DNA from: Flavobacteriales bacterium UBA1531
GTDB lineage: Bacteria; Bacteroidota; Bacteroidia; Flavobacteriales_D; Sanyastnellaceae
Reading direction: 5' to 3'
NCBI GenBank assembly: GCA_002323795.1
Contig: DCPZ01000021.1
Location: 1-28,920, forward strand
DNA: 28,920 nt
Shown here: positions 7,513-15,985 of the stretch, in pieces
Layout of the letters: every line of letters starts with the position of its first letter
Numbering within the stretch: position 1 is the stretch's first letter
Position numbers and translations under genes: made by a program
Notes under the pieces: model-generated
Databases searched by the model: none
What the model saw: the letters and a program-made list of their open reading frames with translations, nothing else
Told to the model about the DNA's origin: nothing

Positions 7513-8955
7513 TTAATGGATGGCCAGTTTTTTCTCCAGATCATCCAAATATTTGCGGAAATGCTTGTCAGTTTCTTGCAGATTGTTAACCGTTCTGCAA
7601 GCATGAAGAACGGTTGCATGGTCCTTTCCTCCGCAGTGAAGACCAATATTGGCCAACGAGCTTTTTGTCATCTTTTTGGAGAAGTACATGGCGATTTGAC
7701 GTGCTTGTACGATCTCTCGTTTTCTTGTTTTCGATTTGAGAAGTTCAAGGGGCAAGTCAAAATAGTCGCAGACCACTTTTTGAATGTAATCGATGCTCAC
7801 TTCACGCGCTGTATTCTTGACAAACTTGTCAATCATTTGCTTGGCAAGATCCAAGGTGATGGACTTCTTGTTCAAACTACTCTGAGCGATCAAAGAAATG
7901 AGTGCACCTTCCAATTCACGGACATTGGATGTGATGCTGTAGGCGAGGTATTCAACAACTTCACGCGGAAGTTCGATCCCGTCGGCATACATCATTTTTT
8001 CAAGGATGGCCATTCTTGTCTCGAGCGAAGGAACCTGCAAGTCTGCGCTCAAACCCCACTTGAATCTGCTCAAAAGACGCTGTTCCATGCCTTGCATTTC
8101 AACGGGTGCTTTGTCCGATGTGAGGACAATTTGCTTTCCTGTTTGATGAAGGTGGTTGAAAATATGGAAGAACACGTCTTGCGTTTTCTCCTTACCGCTG
8201 AAAAACTGTACGTCATCAATAATGAGAACGTCGATCATTTGATAGAAGTGACTGAAGTCATTCACTGAGTTGTTTCGCACGGCATCGATAAACTGGTGGG
8301 TGAATTTCTCCGAGCTTACGTAAAGTACAGTGAGTTCTGGATTTTGCTCCTTGATTTCCAATCCGATGGCGTGAGCAAGGTGGGTTTTGCCCAGACCGGT
8401 GGATCCATAGATTAGCAGGGGATTGAATGAGGTACCTCCCGGTTTATTTGCTACGGCGAATCCAGCAGACCTGGCGAGTCGATTGCATTCGCCCTCGATG
8501 AATTGTCCAAAGTTGTAGTTTGGATTTAGATTCGAATCGATGTTGAGCTTGCGCAATCCAGGAATCACGAATGGATTCTTTATCGGCGTTTCATTGATGC
8601 CAGCACTCATTGGAATGGAAGGGTTTTTCGTGGCTTGTCGATTGGTCATCGGCATTTTCACAGCGTAGGGGCTCGCCGCTTGTGCCCCCGATGCCCCAGA
8701 GTTCTCCATAATGATACTGTATTCAAGTCGAGCGTCTGGACCCAATTCTTTGTGGATCGTTTTGCTCAAGAGTTGAATGTAATGCTCCTCAAGCCATTCG
8801 TAAAAGAACTGGGATGGGACCTGAATCGTTAAGACCTTATTCTCAAGTTTCACGGGCTTAATCGGGTGAAACCATGTTTTGAACGCTTGGCTGCTGATGT
8901 TGTCTTTTATGATGCTGAGACAATTATTCCAGGCTGCTAAGTGATCTTGATTCAT
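7513..8955 (-). CDS. dnaA: Chromosomal replication initiator DnaA
   Basis: AAA+ ATPase that binds DnaA boxes and melts oriC. From ATG 8955 the protein is 480 aa and begins MNQDHLAAWNNCLSIIKDN, matching the domain I start of relatives. An in-frame ATG at 9039 would add 28 residues with no family similarity. Domain I: WFHPIKPVKL and FFYEWLEEHY. Domain III: Walker A YGSTGLGKTHL (about 183-193), Walker B VLIIDDVQFF (about 243-252), and SNVRELEGAL with the sensor arginine (about 343-352). Domain IV: the DNA-binding signature GGKDHATVLHACRTV (about 442-456). It leads a three-gene operon with the phosphatase and the methyltransferase. A long open frame on the opposite strand of this gene is a shadow. 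Confidence 0.98.
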   Translation of the reverse strand: MNQDHLAAWNNCLSIIKDNISSQAFKTWFHPIKPVKLENKVLTIQVPSQFFYEWLEEHYIQLLSKTIHKELGPDARLEYSIIMENSGASGAQAASPYAVKMPMTNRQATKNPSIPMSAGINETPIKNPFVIPGLRKLNIDSNLNPNYNFGQFIEGECNRLARSAGFAVANKPGGTSFNPLLIYGSTGLGKTHLAHAIGLEIKEQNPELTVLYVSSEKFTHQFIDAVRNNSVNDFSHFYQMIDVLIIDDVQFFSGKEKTQDVFFHIFNHLHQTGKQIVLTSDKAPVEMQGMEQRLLSRFKWGLSADLQVPSLETRMAILEKMMYADGIELPREVVEYLAYSITSNVRELEGALISLIAQSSLNKKSITLDLAKQMIDKFVKNTAREVSIDYIQKVVCDYFDLPLELLKSKTRKREIVQARQIAMYFSKKMTKSSLANIGLHCGGKDHATVLHACRTVNNLQETDKHFRKYLDDLEKKLAIH

Positions 8956-9299
8956 GATTCGGCTGAATTTAGGGTTCAGAGAGGAGGTTAGGTTCGGTGT
9001 TTCTGGGATCACTTGAGTATCCGTCGAAAGCGTGTGCAAGATTCTGATAAACTCGCGGAAAAAAAAACCTTTTTGCTCTTGACTTTTTCTTTTTTTCGTT
9101 TTGAGCTACTGAAGCTCAAGATATTACACTACGCATACATAAGATTATATGAGACTCGTCTTAATTATATTTTTAAGTGGTTGTAAATGAATAGATTGGG
9201 TTTCGCACTATTTGGTATCTGTTGATATCTTAAGTTTTTGGTTTCACGAGAAGATATAGTTCTTGTGATCATCCAAAGATGATTAGAAAAGTTGCAGCA
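8956..9299. other. 344-bp AT-rich intergenic region between dnaA and the thioesterase
   Basis: Divergent promoter region with homopolymer runs of A and T around 9060-9100 and 9160-9180. It contains a perfect 7-bp inverted repeat (9101-9119), a 6-bp inverted repeat ATCATC-CAAA-GATGAT (9268-9283), and GTTTCACG at 9241-9248, which equals one half of a parS-type palindrome but whose other half does not match. I saw no clear DnaA box and no full TAnnTTTG plus TTTG promoter pair on either strand. No tRNA and no credible small gene was found. Confidence 0.6.
9101..9119. repeat. Inverted repeat in the dnaA leader
   Basis: TTGAGCT-ACTGA-AGCTCAA: two perfect 7-bp arms with a 5-nt loop, about 145 bp upstream of the dnaA ATG. 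In the dnaA direction it is followed by an A-rich rather than a U-rich tract, so it does not look like an intrinsic terminator. An operator or leader hairpin is possible. Confidence 0.45.
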
Positions 9300-9710
9300 A
9301 TGGTTCATAACTATGTGGTACGCGTTCGTTACGGTGAAACAGATCAAATGGGTCGCGTCCATCATGCGGCATATCTCCATTATTTAGAAACGGCTCGAAT
9401 TGAAATGCTAAGAGACTCGGGTTGTTCATATGCTCGAATTGAAGCCGAGGGTTTCCTTCTTCCAGTCATTGATTTATCGATTCAATACAAAGGAGCAGTG
9501 CTCTATGATGATATCATCGAAGTGGAAACGACACTCGTAAAATTGGAACGTGTTCGATTAAGTTTCGATTATCGCCTTTTAGTCGACAAGTCCTTAGTTT
9601 CTTGTGCCCGTGTCACATTGGCGTGTGTGAGCAAGGACACATTACGTCCTTCAGCTTTGCCTGATTTCGTAGTCAATGCAATACGCGGTCATGATGATTT
9701 CGGCGCCTAA
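9300..9710 (+). CDS. YbgC/4HBT-family acyl-CoA thioesterase
   Basis: Hot-dog-fold thioesterase that hydrolyses acyl-CoA esters in the cytosol. The 136-aa protein contains the YbgC-type motif VRYGETDQMGRVHHAAYLHY (residues 9-28) with the expected catalytic aspartate at 15, and the continuing helix LETARIEMLRDSG. I start at ATG 9300, which puts the motif at the usual distance from the N-terminus; ATG 9279 would add seven residues and lies inside a small inverted repeat. It is divergent from dnaA, an arrangement seen in related genomes. Its TAA overlaps the TAG of the opposing glycosyltransferase gene within CTAA (9707-9710). Confidence 0.9.
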   Translation: MVHNYVVRVRYGETDQMGRVHHAAYLHYLETARIEMLRDSGCSYARIEAEGFLLPVIDLSIQYKGAVLYDDIIEVETTLVKLERVRLSFDYRLLVDKSLVSCARVTLACVSKDTLRPSALPDFVVNAIRGHDDFGA

Positions 9711-10822
9711 GATGGCTGCAAAACTGATCGCAGTGCTGCGTCATAAGATTGGGTTACTTTTTCCCATTCAAATTGTTCAGCAATCTGACGGGCCTCTCTT
9801 CGATGTGAGATTTGCTCTCGAGACAAGGTTTCAAGACGTTCGCGTGCCATTTCGCTTCCCTCGATGAGAAATTTTTCGGGGCACCAATCATCATAGGCGT
9901 TGCCTTTTCCCAAGATTGGAATGACTCCATGTGCCATGGCCTCCAATACACTGATTCCAAAATACTCTTGTTTTGGGGAGTGAATTACAAAGTCGCTCTT
10001 TCTGAGTAGGTCCAAGTAATCCGACCTTTGTTCGGCGTACCCCTGGTGTATGATATTCGTCTTGAAATGGTTCAAAATCATTTCCAACTGAGGTGATTTT
10101 GAATCAAATTGGGGGCCGGTGAGAATGAGCGAGAAGTCGAGGTCATGGGTTTTTAAGTCCGTCAAAGCTTTGAATAGAAACTCGGGTGCTTTGTCAAATT
10201 CCCAGCGGTGATTCCATAATATCGTCGGTGCCTCGTTGAAATGCCTTGTCAGATCAACCTCCAATGGGCATTCTATGCCGATCGGAAGAACACTTGATTT
10301 TTCTTCAAATGGGTGCTCTAGAAATGGCTTTATTTGATCGGGCATCGGATGCATGAAGTGAGGAATGGCCTGAAGAAAGGCTTGACGATGGAAGTTTGAA
10401 TTGAACCAAATGGCATCTGCGGCCATCGCGGAAAGAATATTCATCATTCCGTATGTGCGATCTCTCCCGGATTGAGCGTCAGCATCATTTGGGCTCCATG
10501 GATACGTAATTTGGTTCTCATGAAAATATTGAATGATCGGTACATTGTTCCATTCCTTGCGTAGCAAACCTTTGAAAGTCGCGACGTCCATCATATCCGT
10601 GCAGATGATGGCCTGTGGAGTCGTGGTTTCAAGAGCACATTGGCGAGCGAATTCGGCACTTGCTCCATGCATACGCCACTTCCAATGCCTGCCAGGTAAG
10701 GCTAACGTCGTGACTTTACGGCCCCTGATTTTTTCCCAGTTTTGATGCAATGAGTTAGCCCATTGGGCATGAGAACCGCTATGAAACGGATTGAGAAGCA
10801 GAATATTCACTTGATGATCCAT
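9707..10822 (-). CDS. QTMAN-family (DUF3524) glycosyltransferase, tRNA-queuosine mannosyltransferase-like
   Basis: 371-aa GT4-type glycosyltransferase. The N-terminal motifs ILLLNPFHSGSHAQW (7-21) and LPGRHWKWRMHG (42-53) are those of the DUF3524/GTDC1 family. The human member attaches mannose to queuosine in tRNA-Asp. The middle holds QYFHENQITYPW (98-109) and FNSNFHR (140-146). The C-terminal donor-binding half contains the GT4 signature E-X7-E (E286 and E294) in QEYFGISVLEAMAHG. The start ATG overlaps the end of the preceding gene by 16 bp. It is the last gene of the long parA-led run; no queuosine-biosynthesis gene is in the window. That it acts on tRNA in this organism is inference from the family; another acceptor is possible. 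Confidence 0.8.
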   Translation of the reverse strand: MDHQVNILLLNPFHSGSHAQWANSLHQNWEKIRGRKVTTLALPGRHWKWRMHGASAEFARQCALETTTPQAIICTDMMDVATFKGLLRKEWNNVPIIQYFHENQITYPWSPNDADAQSGRDRTYGMMNILSAMAADAIWFNSNFHRQAFLQAIPHFMHPMPDQIKPFLEHPFEEKSSVLPIGIECPLEVDLTRHFNEAPTILWNHRWEFDKAPEFLFKALTDLKTHDLDFSLILTGPQFDSKSPQLEMILNHFKTNIIHQGYAEQRSDYLDLLRKSDFVIHSPKQEYFGISVLEAMAHGVIPILGKGNAYDDWCPEKFLIEGSEMARERLETLSREQISHRREARQIAEQFEWEKVTQSYDAALRSVLQPS

Positions 10823-11817
10823 TCAATCATTGCGCGTACGCGACTTATTTCGGTTTTTTTACCGGGCAATGGTGGTTGACCAGCCATGACCCATGCGGAA
10901 TACCAATATATTGAACAGGCTTGAATTGATTTCGCCATACGCTGCTCAACTTGTCCTTTAAGCTTGTCATAGTAAAGTTCTACGAATGCATCAGACCGCA
11001 TTTTTTGACGCACTCTGCCCCGCGTACAAAAAGAAAACGCCTGATTTTCTCCGATTTCATTCATGGCTTCTTTTTCGGCTTTAAAAACAATATCAAGGCA
11101 CATGTGGCTTTCTTTCACGACTTGCCATATGGAATTGGCGCACTGAGGGTTCCAATGTTGCACGGTCTCCAGATTCACGAGGCTGAACTCATCCATTTTT
11201 GATTCGGGTACCTGGGTTTCCCACAATGCATGTATTCCGATCTGCCCTGTTAGAGCCCCATCGTAGTTTTTGGACGTGTGCAAGGGAACATGCAGGTCAG
11301 CGAGGTAATGGGCGAGATCGACCGTGCTTCGAAGTATGCGGTTTTTGTCTTGAGCTTCGAAAGCGTCGATGAGATTTTTAAACTGCCATTTTACATTCCA
11401 TGGACCGATCCCGCGTTCTCGGAGTTCTGCTTCACCAAAGGTTGCAACGGCATCTTTCCAGTTTGGAGGAGGCATGCAAATGGAAAGGCTATCTGACGCA
11501 CCAAACTCGTCCAAATCGATGTAGTGTTTCTCGGCTTCCCCAATGACCGAATGCTTTCTGAGATCGGCATCAAGTGCGTGTTCTACGAGCCATTCTCGGT
11601 TCAATTTCAGAAAGCTGTGCAAGGGCTCAGGCACGTGATGGATTGCAACATCAACGATTTTGCGATGGGCAGCAAAGCCCCAACCCATGAGTGAAGGCGA
11701 AAGGATGACCGAGGCAAGAAAAAAAAGGTGAGACGGGAAAAAAGATCCCGTTGATTTGACTTCAATGAGCCATTGGAGCTTGCTCGATTGGCAGCGAATT
11801 TTCGTTTGTGGATTCAT
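10807..11817 (-). CDS. S1/P1-nuclease/zinc-phospholipase-C-like secreted protein
   Basis: 336-aa exported metal-dependent hydrolase of the S1/P1 nuclease-PLC superfamily. After an unusually long N-terminal stretch comes a hydrophobic segment (HLFFLASVILSPSLM, about 30-44), then WGFAAHRKI, where Trp46 and His51 match the N-terminal tryptophan and first histidine of the trinuclear zinc site. Other ligand motifs: KHYIDLD (97-103), DLAHYLADLHVPLH (167-180; His170, Asp174, His180) and GIHALWE (194-200; His196). The ATG at 11817 overlaps the comB-like gene by 56 bp; no better ATG lies before the hydrophobic segment, so a non-ATG start nearer 11765 cannot be excluded. Substrate (nucleic acid or phospholipid) is not decided by the sequence. 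Confidence 0.8.
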   Translation of the reverse strand: MNPQTKIRCQSSKLQWLIEVKSTGSFFPSHLFFLASVILSPSLMGWGFAAHRKIVDVAIHHVPEPLHSFLKLNREWLVEHALDADLRKHSVIGEAEKHYIDLDEFGASDSLSICMPPPNWKDAVATFGEAELRERGIGPWNVKWQFKNLIDAFEAQDKNRILRSTVDLAHYLADLHVPLHTSKNYDGALTGQIGIHALWETQVPESKMDEFSLVNLETVQHWNPQCANSIWQVVKESHMCLDIVFKAEKEAMNEIGENQAFSFCTRGRVRQKMRSDAFVELYYDKLKGQVEQRMAKSIQACSIYWYSAWVMAGQPPLPGKKTEISRVRAMIEWIIK

Positions 11818-12532
11818 TCAGTGGGACCAAAAATCCATCTTTTAAGATTGGGATGGTCGTCACATTGTTGGGCGTGAGGCAATATTTCACATCATCGTTC
11901 AAATTCAGTCTGCGCAGCCTTCGGCGGTGAGAAGACGCTTTCAAGAATGAAAACATGTTATCCCTCGCGGAGCGGTAAATGAATTTGGCTGCGACGGTGC
12001 TGTCTTCGTCAGCGATGAAATTTCCTGAGCTGATCAATTTATCGGCAATGGCACCTGCGCAAATTGTATCCTCAAGATTGAACTTGTCTTTCCAGCCAGA
12101 CCCCAGAATAAGAACGCTCTCATCTTGCTTTAGTAGCCAGTTGCTCAATGCATCGAGGTTATTCAATGCACCAATGACCACTGTTTTCTTGTCCGATGCA
12201 ATGTCGATCGCTTTGGTGCCATTCGTTGTCGTCAACACAACTGTCTCACCCTGAAGTTGTGGTGCTTTCTCAATGAACGTTACCGGGCTGTTACCCATGT
12301 CAAACCCCGGCACAATCTCGCCGTTGCGCTCTGCTGCAGCAATGAAACCTTTGCTTTGCCATTTCTTGGCTTCTTCAACTTGTGCAACGGGTTTGATCCG
12401 AGCGATGCCATTTTCTAAAGCAGTGCAGATCGCAGACGTTGCTCGAAGCACGTCGATCACGACTACCAATTCAAATCCTGATTCGTACAAAGCGTAATCG
12501 GCAGGGGAAAAGCATACTTCAACGTGGTTCAT
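11762..12532 (-). CDS. comB: ComB-like 2-phosphosulfolactate phosphatase
   Basis: 256-aa Mg-dependent phosphatase family. In methanogens ComB converts 2-phosphosulfolactate to sulfolactate on the way to coenzyme M. Bacterial homologues are widespread and their physiological role is mostly unproved. Conserved segments: VVVIDVLRATSAICTAL (23-39), ERNGEIVPGFDMGNSP (68-83) and LTTTNGTKAI (100-109), then a C-terminal half with GSGWKDKFNLEDTICAGAI. ATG 12532 (MNHVEVCFSP) is the family start; an upstream ATG at 12583 adds a basic tail without similarity. A 93-bp gap separates it from gcvT. Its last 56 bp overlap the S1/P1-like gene. No other coenzyme-M or sulfonate gene is visible. Confidence 0.88.
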   Translation of the reverse strand: MNHVEVCFSPADYALYESGFELVVVIDVLRATSAICTALENGIARIKPVAQVEEAKKWQSKGFIAAAERNGEIVPGFDMGNSPVTFIEKAPQLQGETVVLTTTNGTKAIDIASDKKTVVIGALNNLDALSNWLLKQDESVLILGSGWKDKFNLEDTICAGAIADKLISSGNFIADEDSTVAAKFIYRSARDNMFSFLKASSHRRRLRRLNLNDDVKYCLTPNNVTTIPILKDGFLVPLNESTNENSLPIEQAPMAH

Positions 12533-12625
12533 TTTATTTTTCTTCGGATGTGCATTCGATCTGCCTCTTAAAAGCCCTTGCAACTTTCTCGCTGAGGCTT
12601 TCGAAGGTAAGGCAACCGATGGAAA

Positions 12626-13720
12626 TCATACTTTCGGTAAAAATCCTGGACGCACTACTCTTGCCGGAACGGCTTTTTTGCGAATACGAACCCACACCGT
12701 TTCTTGCAAATCTGCGAAATTGCTCAGGATGTAACCCATCGCAATACCTTGGCCTAGCGTCGGAGATTGGGTGCCACTCGTTATACGGCCAATAATCTCT
12801 CCTGTGGCCGATTCGATGTCATAGCCTTGTCGGGGAATGCCTCTCTCTTCCAGCACAAGCCCTCGCAGCAATTGCTCCGAGCCTTCTGCTTTCTCTTTTT
12901 CAAATCGATCACAATCGACAAAAGCATGTGTGAACTTTGTGATCCAACCTAGTCCGGCTGCAATAGGAGATGTGTTGTCGTCGATGTCGTTGCCGTACAA
13001 ACAAAATCCTGCTTCCATGCGCAATGTATCCCTTGCGCCTAAGCCACATGGTTCAACGCCAGCATCAAGTAGTGATTCCCAGACTCCATGAGCCTGATCG
13101 TTGGGCAAATAGATTTCGAAACCTCCTGCACCCGTATAACCTGTGGCGCTGAGCAAGACTTTCTTTCCTTGAATGCTGACTTCTTGAAAAGTATAATAGC
13201 TCATTTGATTGATGCCAGATTCTTTCACAATAGGCTGTAAGTACTGGGCTGCCTTAGGCCCTTGAACGGCGATGAGGGACCATTCTTCAGATTCATCGGT
13301 TACTTCTGCATCCCATTGATTTTGAGATGCTATCCAGTTCCAGTCTTTCTCGCGATTGGAGGCATTGACGACAAGCATAAATTCTGTTGCACTGATGCAG
13401 TAGATCAACAAGTCATCAACAATGCCACCATTTCCATTGGGCATGCAGCTGTATTGGACTTTTCCGGAATGAAGCTTGTTTGCATCATTCGAGGTAATCC
13501 ATTGAATCAAATCAAGTGCTTCAGAACCTTTAATTCGGAATTCGCCCATGTGAGACACATCAAACATTCCGCAAGAATTTCGGACGGCATGATGCTCCTG
13601 CACCACACCTGTGTACGAAACAGGCATATCAAAACCAGCAAAAGGCACCATTTTTGCTCCGGATTTGAGGTGGTTTTCATGCAATGCAGTTTTCTTGTTT
13701 TGAACTGAGGATTCATTCAT
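12626..13720 (-). CDS. gcvT: Glycine cleavage system T protein (aminomethyltransferase)
   Basis: Transfers the aminomethyl carbon from lipoyl-GcvH to tetrahydrofolate, releasing ammonia. 364 aa, normal length. N-terminal KMVPFAGFDMPVSY, FDVSHMGEFRIKG (the catalytic aspartate lies in DVSHMGE), folate-site VNASNREKDW, and GLGARDTLRMEAG are all present. The C-terminal GcvT barrel runs from RGLVLEERGIPRQGYD to the end. It starts 9 bp after the WbqC-family stop, so it sits inside the parA-led run. gcvH and gcvP are not in the window. Confidence 0.97.
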   Translation of the reverse strand: MNESSVQNKKTALHENHLKSGAKMVPFAGFDMPVSYTGVVQEHHAVRNSCGMFDVSHMGEFRIKGSEALDLIQWITSNDANKLHSGKVQYSCMPNGNGGIVDDLLIYCISATEFMLVVNASNREKDWNWIASQNQWDAEVTDESEEWSLIAVQGPKAAQYLQPIVKESGINQMSYYTFQEVSIQGKKVLLSATGYTGAGGFEIYLPNDQAHGVWESLLDAGVEPCGLGARDTLRMEAGFCLYGNDIDDNTSPIAAGLGWITKFTHAFVDCDRFEKEKAEGSEQLLRGLVLEERGIPRQGYDIESATGEIIGRITSGTQSPTLGQGIAMGYILSNFADLQETVWVRIRKKAVPARVVRPGFLPKV

Positions 13721-13729
13721 GACGCAAAT

Positions 13730-14374
13730 TTAGTTTGAGTTCGGCGCTTGCACTGCTAGAAATTGAATTTGTTCGCTGACTGCTGCTGGGCCGAGCGTCA
13801 TGAGTGCGTCCAGAATGGAACAGCCGGGTATGAAGCCATTGGTGGTTTCAAAAAGTTGAGTGTAGCGATTGAAACTCCACCCTTGGCCTGCAAGCCTATC
13901 TTTTTCGCGCAAGTCTCTCGTGGATGAACTGAATTGAGGAACGACTTCTGGCTCCGGAGCCACTTGCCACTTGCAGATTTCTGAGACCCAATCAATTGTT
14001 GCTTTATTGAATGCCCTCAACATCCTGGTATCAGCTCCACTTGCCGGTAAAAATTCGCGCCAAATGGCGAGGAGTTCCTCCTTAAAATGCTCAAAAAAAG
14101 GCGCGCTTCCATAGCATGATTGCAAAGTGCGGAAGGAGTGGACAGGGGAGATGTGTGCAGACAAAAGTGGACGTGCATCTCTATCTGCATTGGATTGAAT
14201 CGGAAATGATAGAATCGTTTTTCCTTGTGGCCCCGAGATTACCATTCGATTTCGCATCGTTTGACGACGGAAGTCTTCCACCGGTTCATAGACAAAACCT
14301 TCACCATGACAATTGGTAGCGAGATACCACCAGTGCAGCGGTGGAAAGGGAGTCAATGGCAGCACTGCTGTCAT
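13730..14374 (-). CDS. WbqC-family protein
   Basis: 214-aa member of the WbqC-like family (first named from a Pseudomonas O-antigen locus; biochemical function unproved). The N-terminal pattern VLPLTPFPPLHWWYLA, then FRRQTMRNRMVISGPQGK with LSFPIQ, and later SFRTLQSCYGSAPFFEHF are family hallmarks. The ATG at 14374 forms an ATGA overlap with the lepB stop, which decides the start; an ATG at 14401 lies inside lepB. The position directly behind lepB is conserved in many Flavobacteriia. Confidence 0.85.
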   Translation of the reverse strand: MTAVLPLTPFPPLHWWYLATNCHGEGFVYEPVEDFRRQTMRNRMVISGPQGKTILSFPIQSNADRDARPLLSAHISPVHSFRTLQSCYGSAPFFEHFKEELLAIWREFLPASGADTRMLRAFNKATIDWVSEICKWQVAPEPEVVPQFSSSTRDLREKDRLAGQGWSFNRYTQLFETTNGFIPGCSILDALMTLGPAAVSEQIQFLAVQAPNSN

Positions 14375-15972
14375 TTCACCGATCGGAACATGCGACTCCA
14401 TCTAATTTTGCTTTCGCCATGCTGTGCTTCGTTTTGCTTGGAAAACCAGATAAAGGAAGCGTTGCCCACCACGTGAGTTTCAGGCACGAATCCCCACATT
14501 CTCGAGTCTGCAGATCGGTGACGGTTGTCACCCATCATCCAATAATAATTAAGTCCAAATGTAAATGTCTCTTGCTCTTCTCCATCAATAAAGACCTTGC
14601 CAGCGCGCTCTTCAAGTTCATGTCCTTCATAGGTTGTAATCGCTCTTCTGTACAGTGCAAGGTTGCGACTGTCTAATTGAACTTCCAACCCCCGATGGGG
14701 CAGTTTGATGGGGCCTACATTGTCGGGATCCCACTGATCGAATTCTGCATTGGACACGTTCGGAAACATTTCGAGTGATCCTCGACGAGAGGAGACGTCC
14801 ATGCGAGTAACGGATTTGGCGAGATCACCCCGATTCAGTGCGTCAACTTCAGTTGCCGTCAATGCCATGATTACTTCCACGGAGCTTCCATTCATCTTTG
14901 CGGGACCAAGATCTACATTGGTGAGATTTAGACCTGAAATTGCTCGTCGCGCGTCGAGTTGGGATTTGAATGTAGCGTTGTACTCGTATTGAACTCCGGC
15001 TGGAGGCTCAATGGCTTCTCCATCAATGTGAAGCAAACCATCAATGACGGAAATGGTTTCTCCGGGCAATCCTACGCAACGTTTTACATAGTTTTCAGTT
15101 TTGTCGAGTGGACGTCCTTTGATGCCATACCGCTTTGATAATTTGGCACGTGCTTGTGCATTGTAGCGATCGGGATCTTGGATGTAGTCTTCAATGCTGC
15201 CTGAGGCACTTGCGATTCCTTCGCGTCGCAGAATTCCATAATAATCGTGACCGGCAAGGTTGGGATCAACCACAATTGTGTCACCGTGTGGAAAGTTGAA
15301 AACGACTGCATCATAACGTTCGACGTTTCGAATTCCCGGGAGCCGAGTAAAAGGAAGGGCAAACCACTCAAGATAACTTGGGGTCATTCCCCCGGGTATT
15401 ACATTGTGAATCAGCGGAATGGTCACCGGTGTCTGAGGTACCTTTGCGCCATATGCTGTCTTGCTGACATACAAATAATCACCGACCAACATGCTTCCTT
15501 CCATGGACGCAGTGGGTATGGTAAATGCTTCAAACACGAAGGTCCGGACAATCGTTGCCACAACCAACGCCCAGAGAATGGACTCGCTCCAGTCCCTGAC
15601 AATTGATTTCTTCTGATTAGTCCAGTCCCGGCGGCCAATAAAACTCGATTCACTCATGCTAAGAAGAGGAATGAAGACCCATGGAAGTATTCCAATTTTC
15701 CATTGTTCAACTGTCGAACGTTGGTTGAAGGCGATTCCGAGCTCCACTTGCATGATGACAAGCATCACAAGATTTACTCCGGGAATAACCAGCAGTAGAA
15801 TCCAATACCATGGTCTGCCGATGACTTTGAGCCACGTCCAATAATTTAATCCGGGTACGTAGCCATGCCATCCAGGAGCCTCCGCTTTTTTGAAAAGTTT
15901 TGACAGAAAAACAACATGCACCAGTAGCAAAGCGACTAGCATAATCCAAGGAAGCAATTGCGTGAAGGGCAT
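14371..15972 (-). CDS. lepB: Signal peptidase I, long Bacteroidetes form
   Basis: Membrane serine/lysine protease that removes signal peptides from Sec-exported proteins. At 533 aa it is much longer than E. coli LepB (324 aa), as is usual in this phylum. The N-terminal third is an additional membrane domain of DUF5684 type, with hydrophobic segments at about 5-24, 56-80 and 92-105. A further transmembrane segment (about 132-148) precedes the catalytic core. Catalytic serine is S156 in IPTASMEGSM. Catalytic lysine is K297 in NYVKRCVGLPGETI. The final signature MGDNRHRSADSRMWGFVP is near the C-terminus. A roughly 140-residue insert separates the two catalytic motifs. It lies between the DUF5683 gene (13 bp upstream) and WbqC (ATGA overlap). 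Confidence 0.96.
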   Translation of the reverse strand: MPFTQLLPWIMLVALLLVHVVFLSKLFKKAEAPGWHGYVPGLNYWTWLKVIGRPWYWILLLVIPGVNLVMLVIMQVELGIAFNQRSTVEQWKIGILPWVFIPLLSMSESSFIGRRDWTNQKKSIVRDWSESILWALVVATIVRTFVFEAFTIPTASMEGSMLVGDYLYVSKTAYGAKVPQTPVTIPLIHNVIPGGMTPSYLEWFALPFTRLPGIRNVERYDAVVFNFPHGDTIVVDPNLAGHDYYGILRREGIASASGSIEDYIQDPDRYNAQARAKLSKRYGIKGRPLDKTENYVKRCVGLPGETISVIDGLLHIDGEAIEPPAGVQYEYNATFKSQLDARRAISGLNLTNVDLGPAKMNGSSVEVIMALTATEVDALNRGDLAKSVTRMDVSSRRGSLEMFPNVSNAEFDQWDPDNVGPIKLPHRGLEVQLDSRNLALYRRAITTYEGHELEERAGKVFIDGEEQETFTFGLNYYWMMGDNRHRSADSRMWGFVPETHVVGNASFIWFSKQNEAQHGESKIRWSRMFRSVK

Positions 15973-15985
15973 ATTTAAGAAGAAA

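Noticed and set aside
7516..8268. A 250-codon open frame on the plus strand inside dnaA
   Set aside because: It is fully antisense to a highly conserved gene, has no recognisable motif, and disappears once dnaA coding constraint is taken into account.
9101..9119. Intrinsic terminator between dnaA and the thioesterase gene
   Set aside because: The genes diverge, so no terminator is expected, and the hairpin is not followed by a T tract in either gene's direction.
9240..9255. parS-like site containing GTTTCACG upstream of dnaA
   Set aside because: Only one arm matches; about 11 of 16 positions agree with the usual palindrome, which is not enough to call parS.
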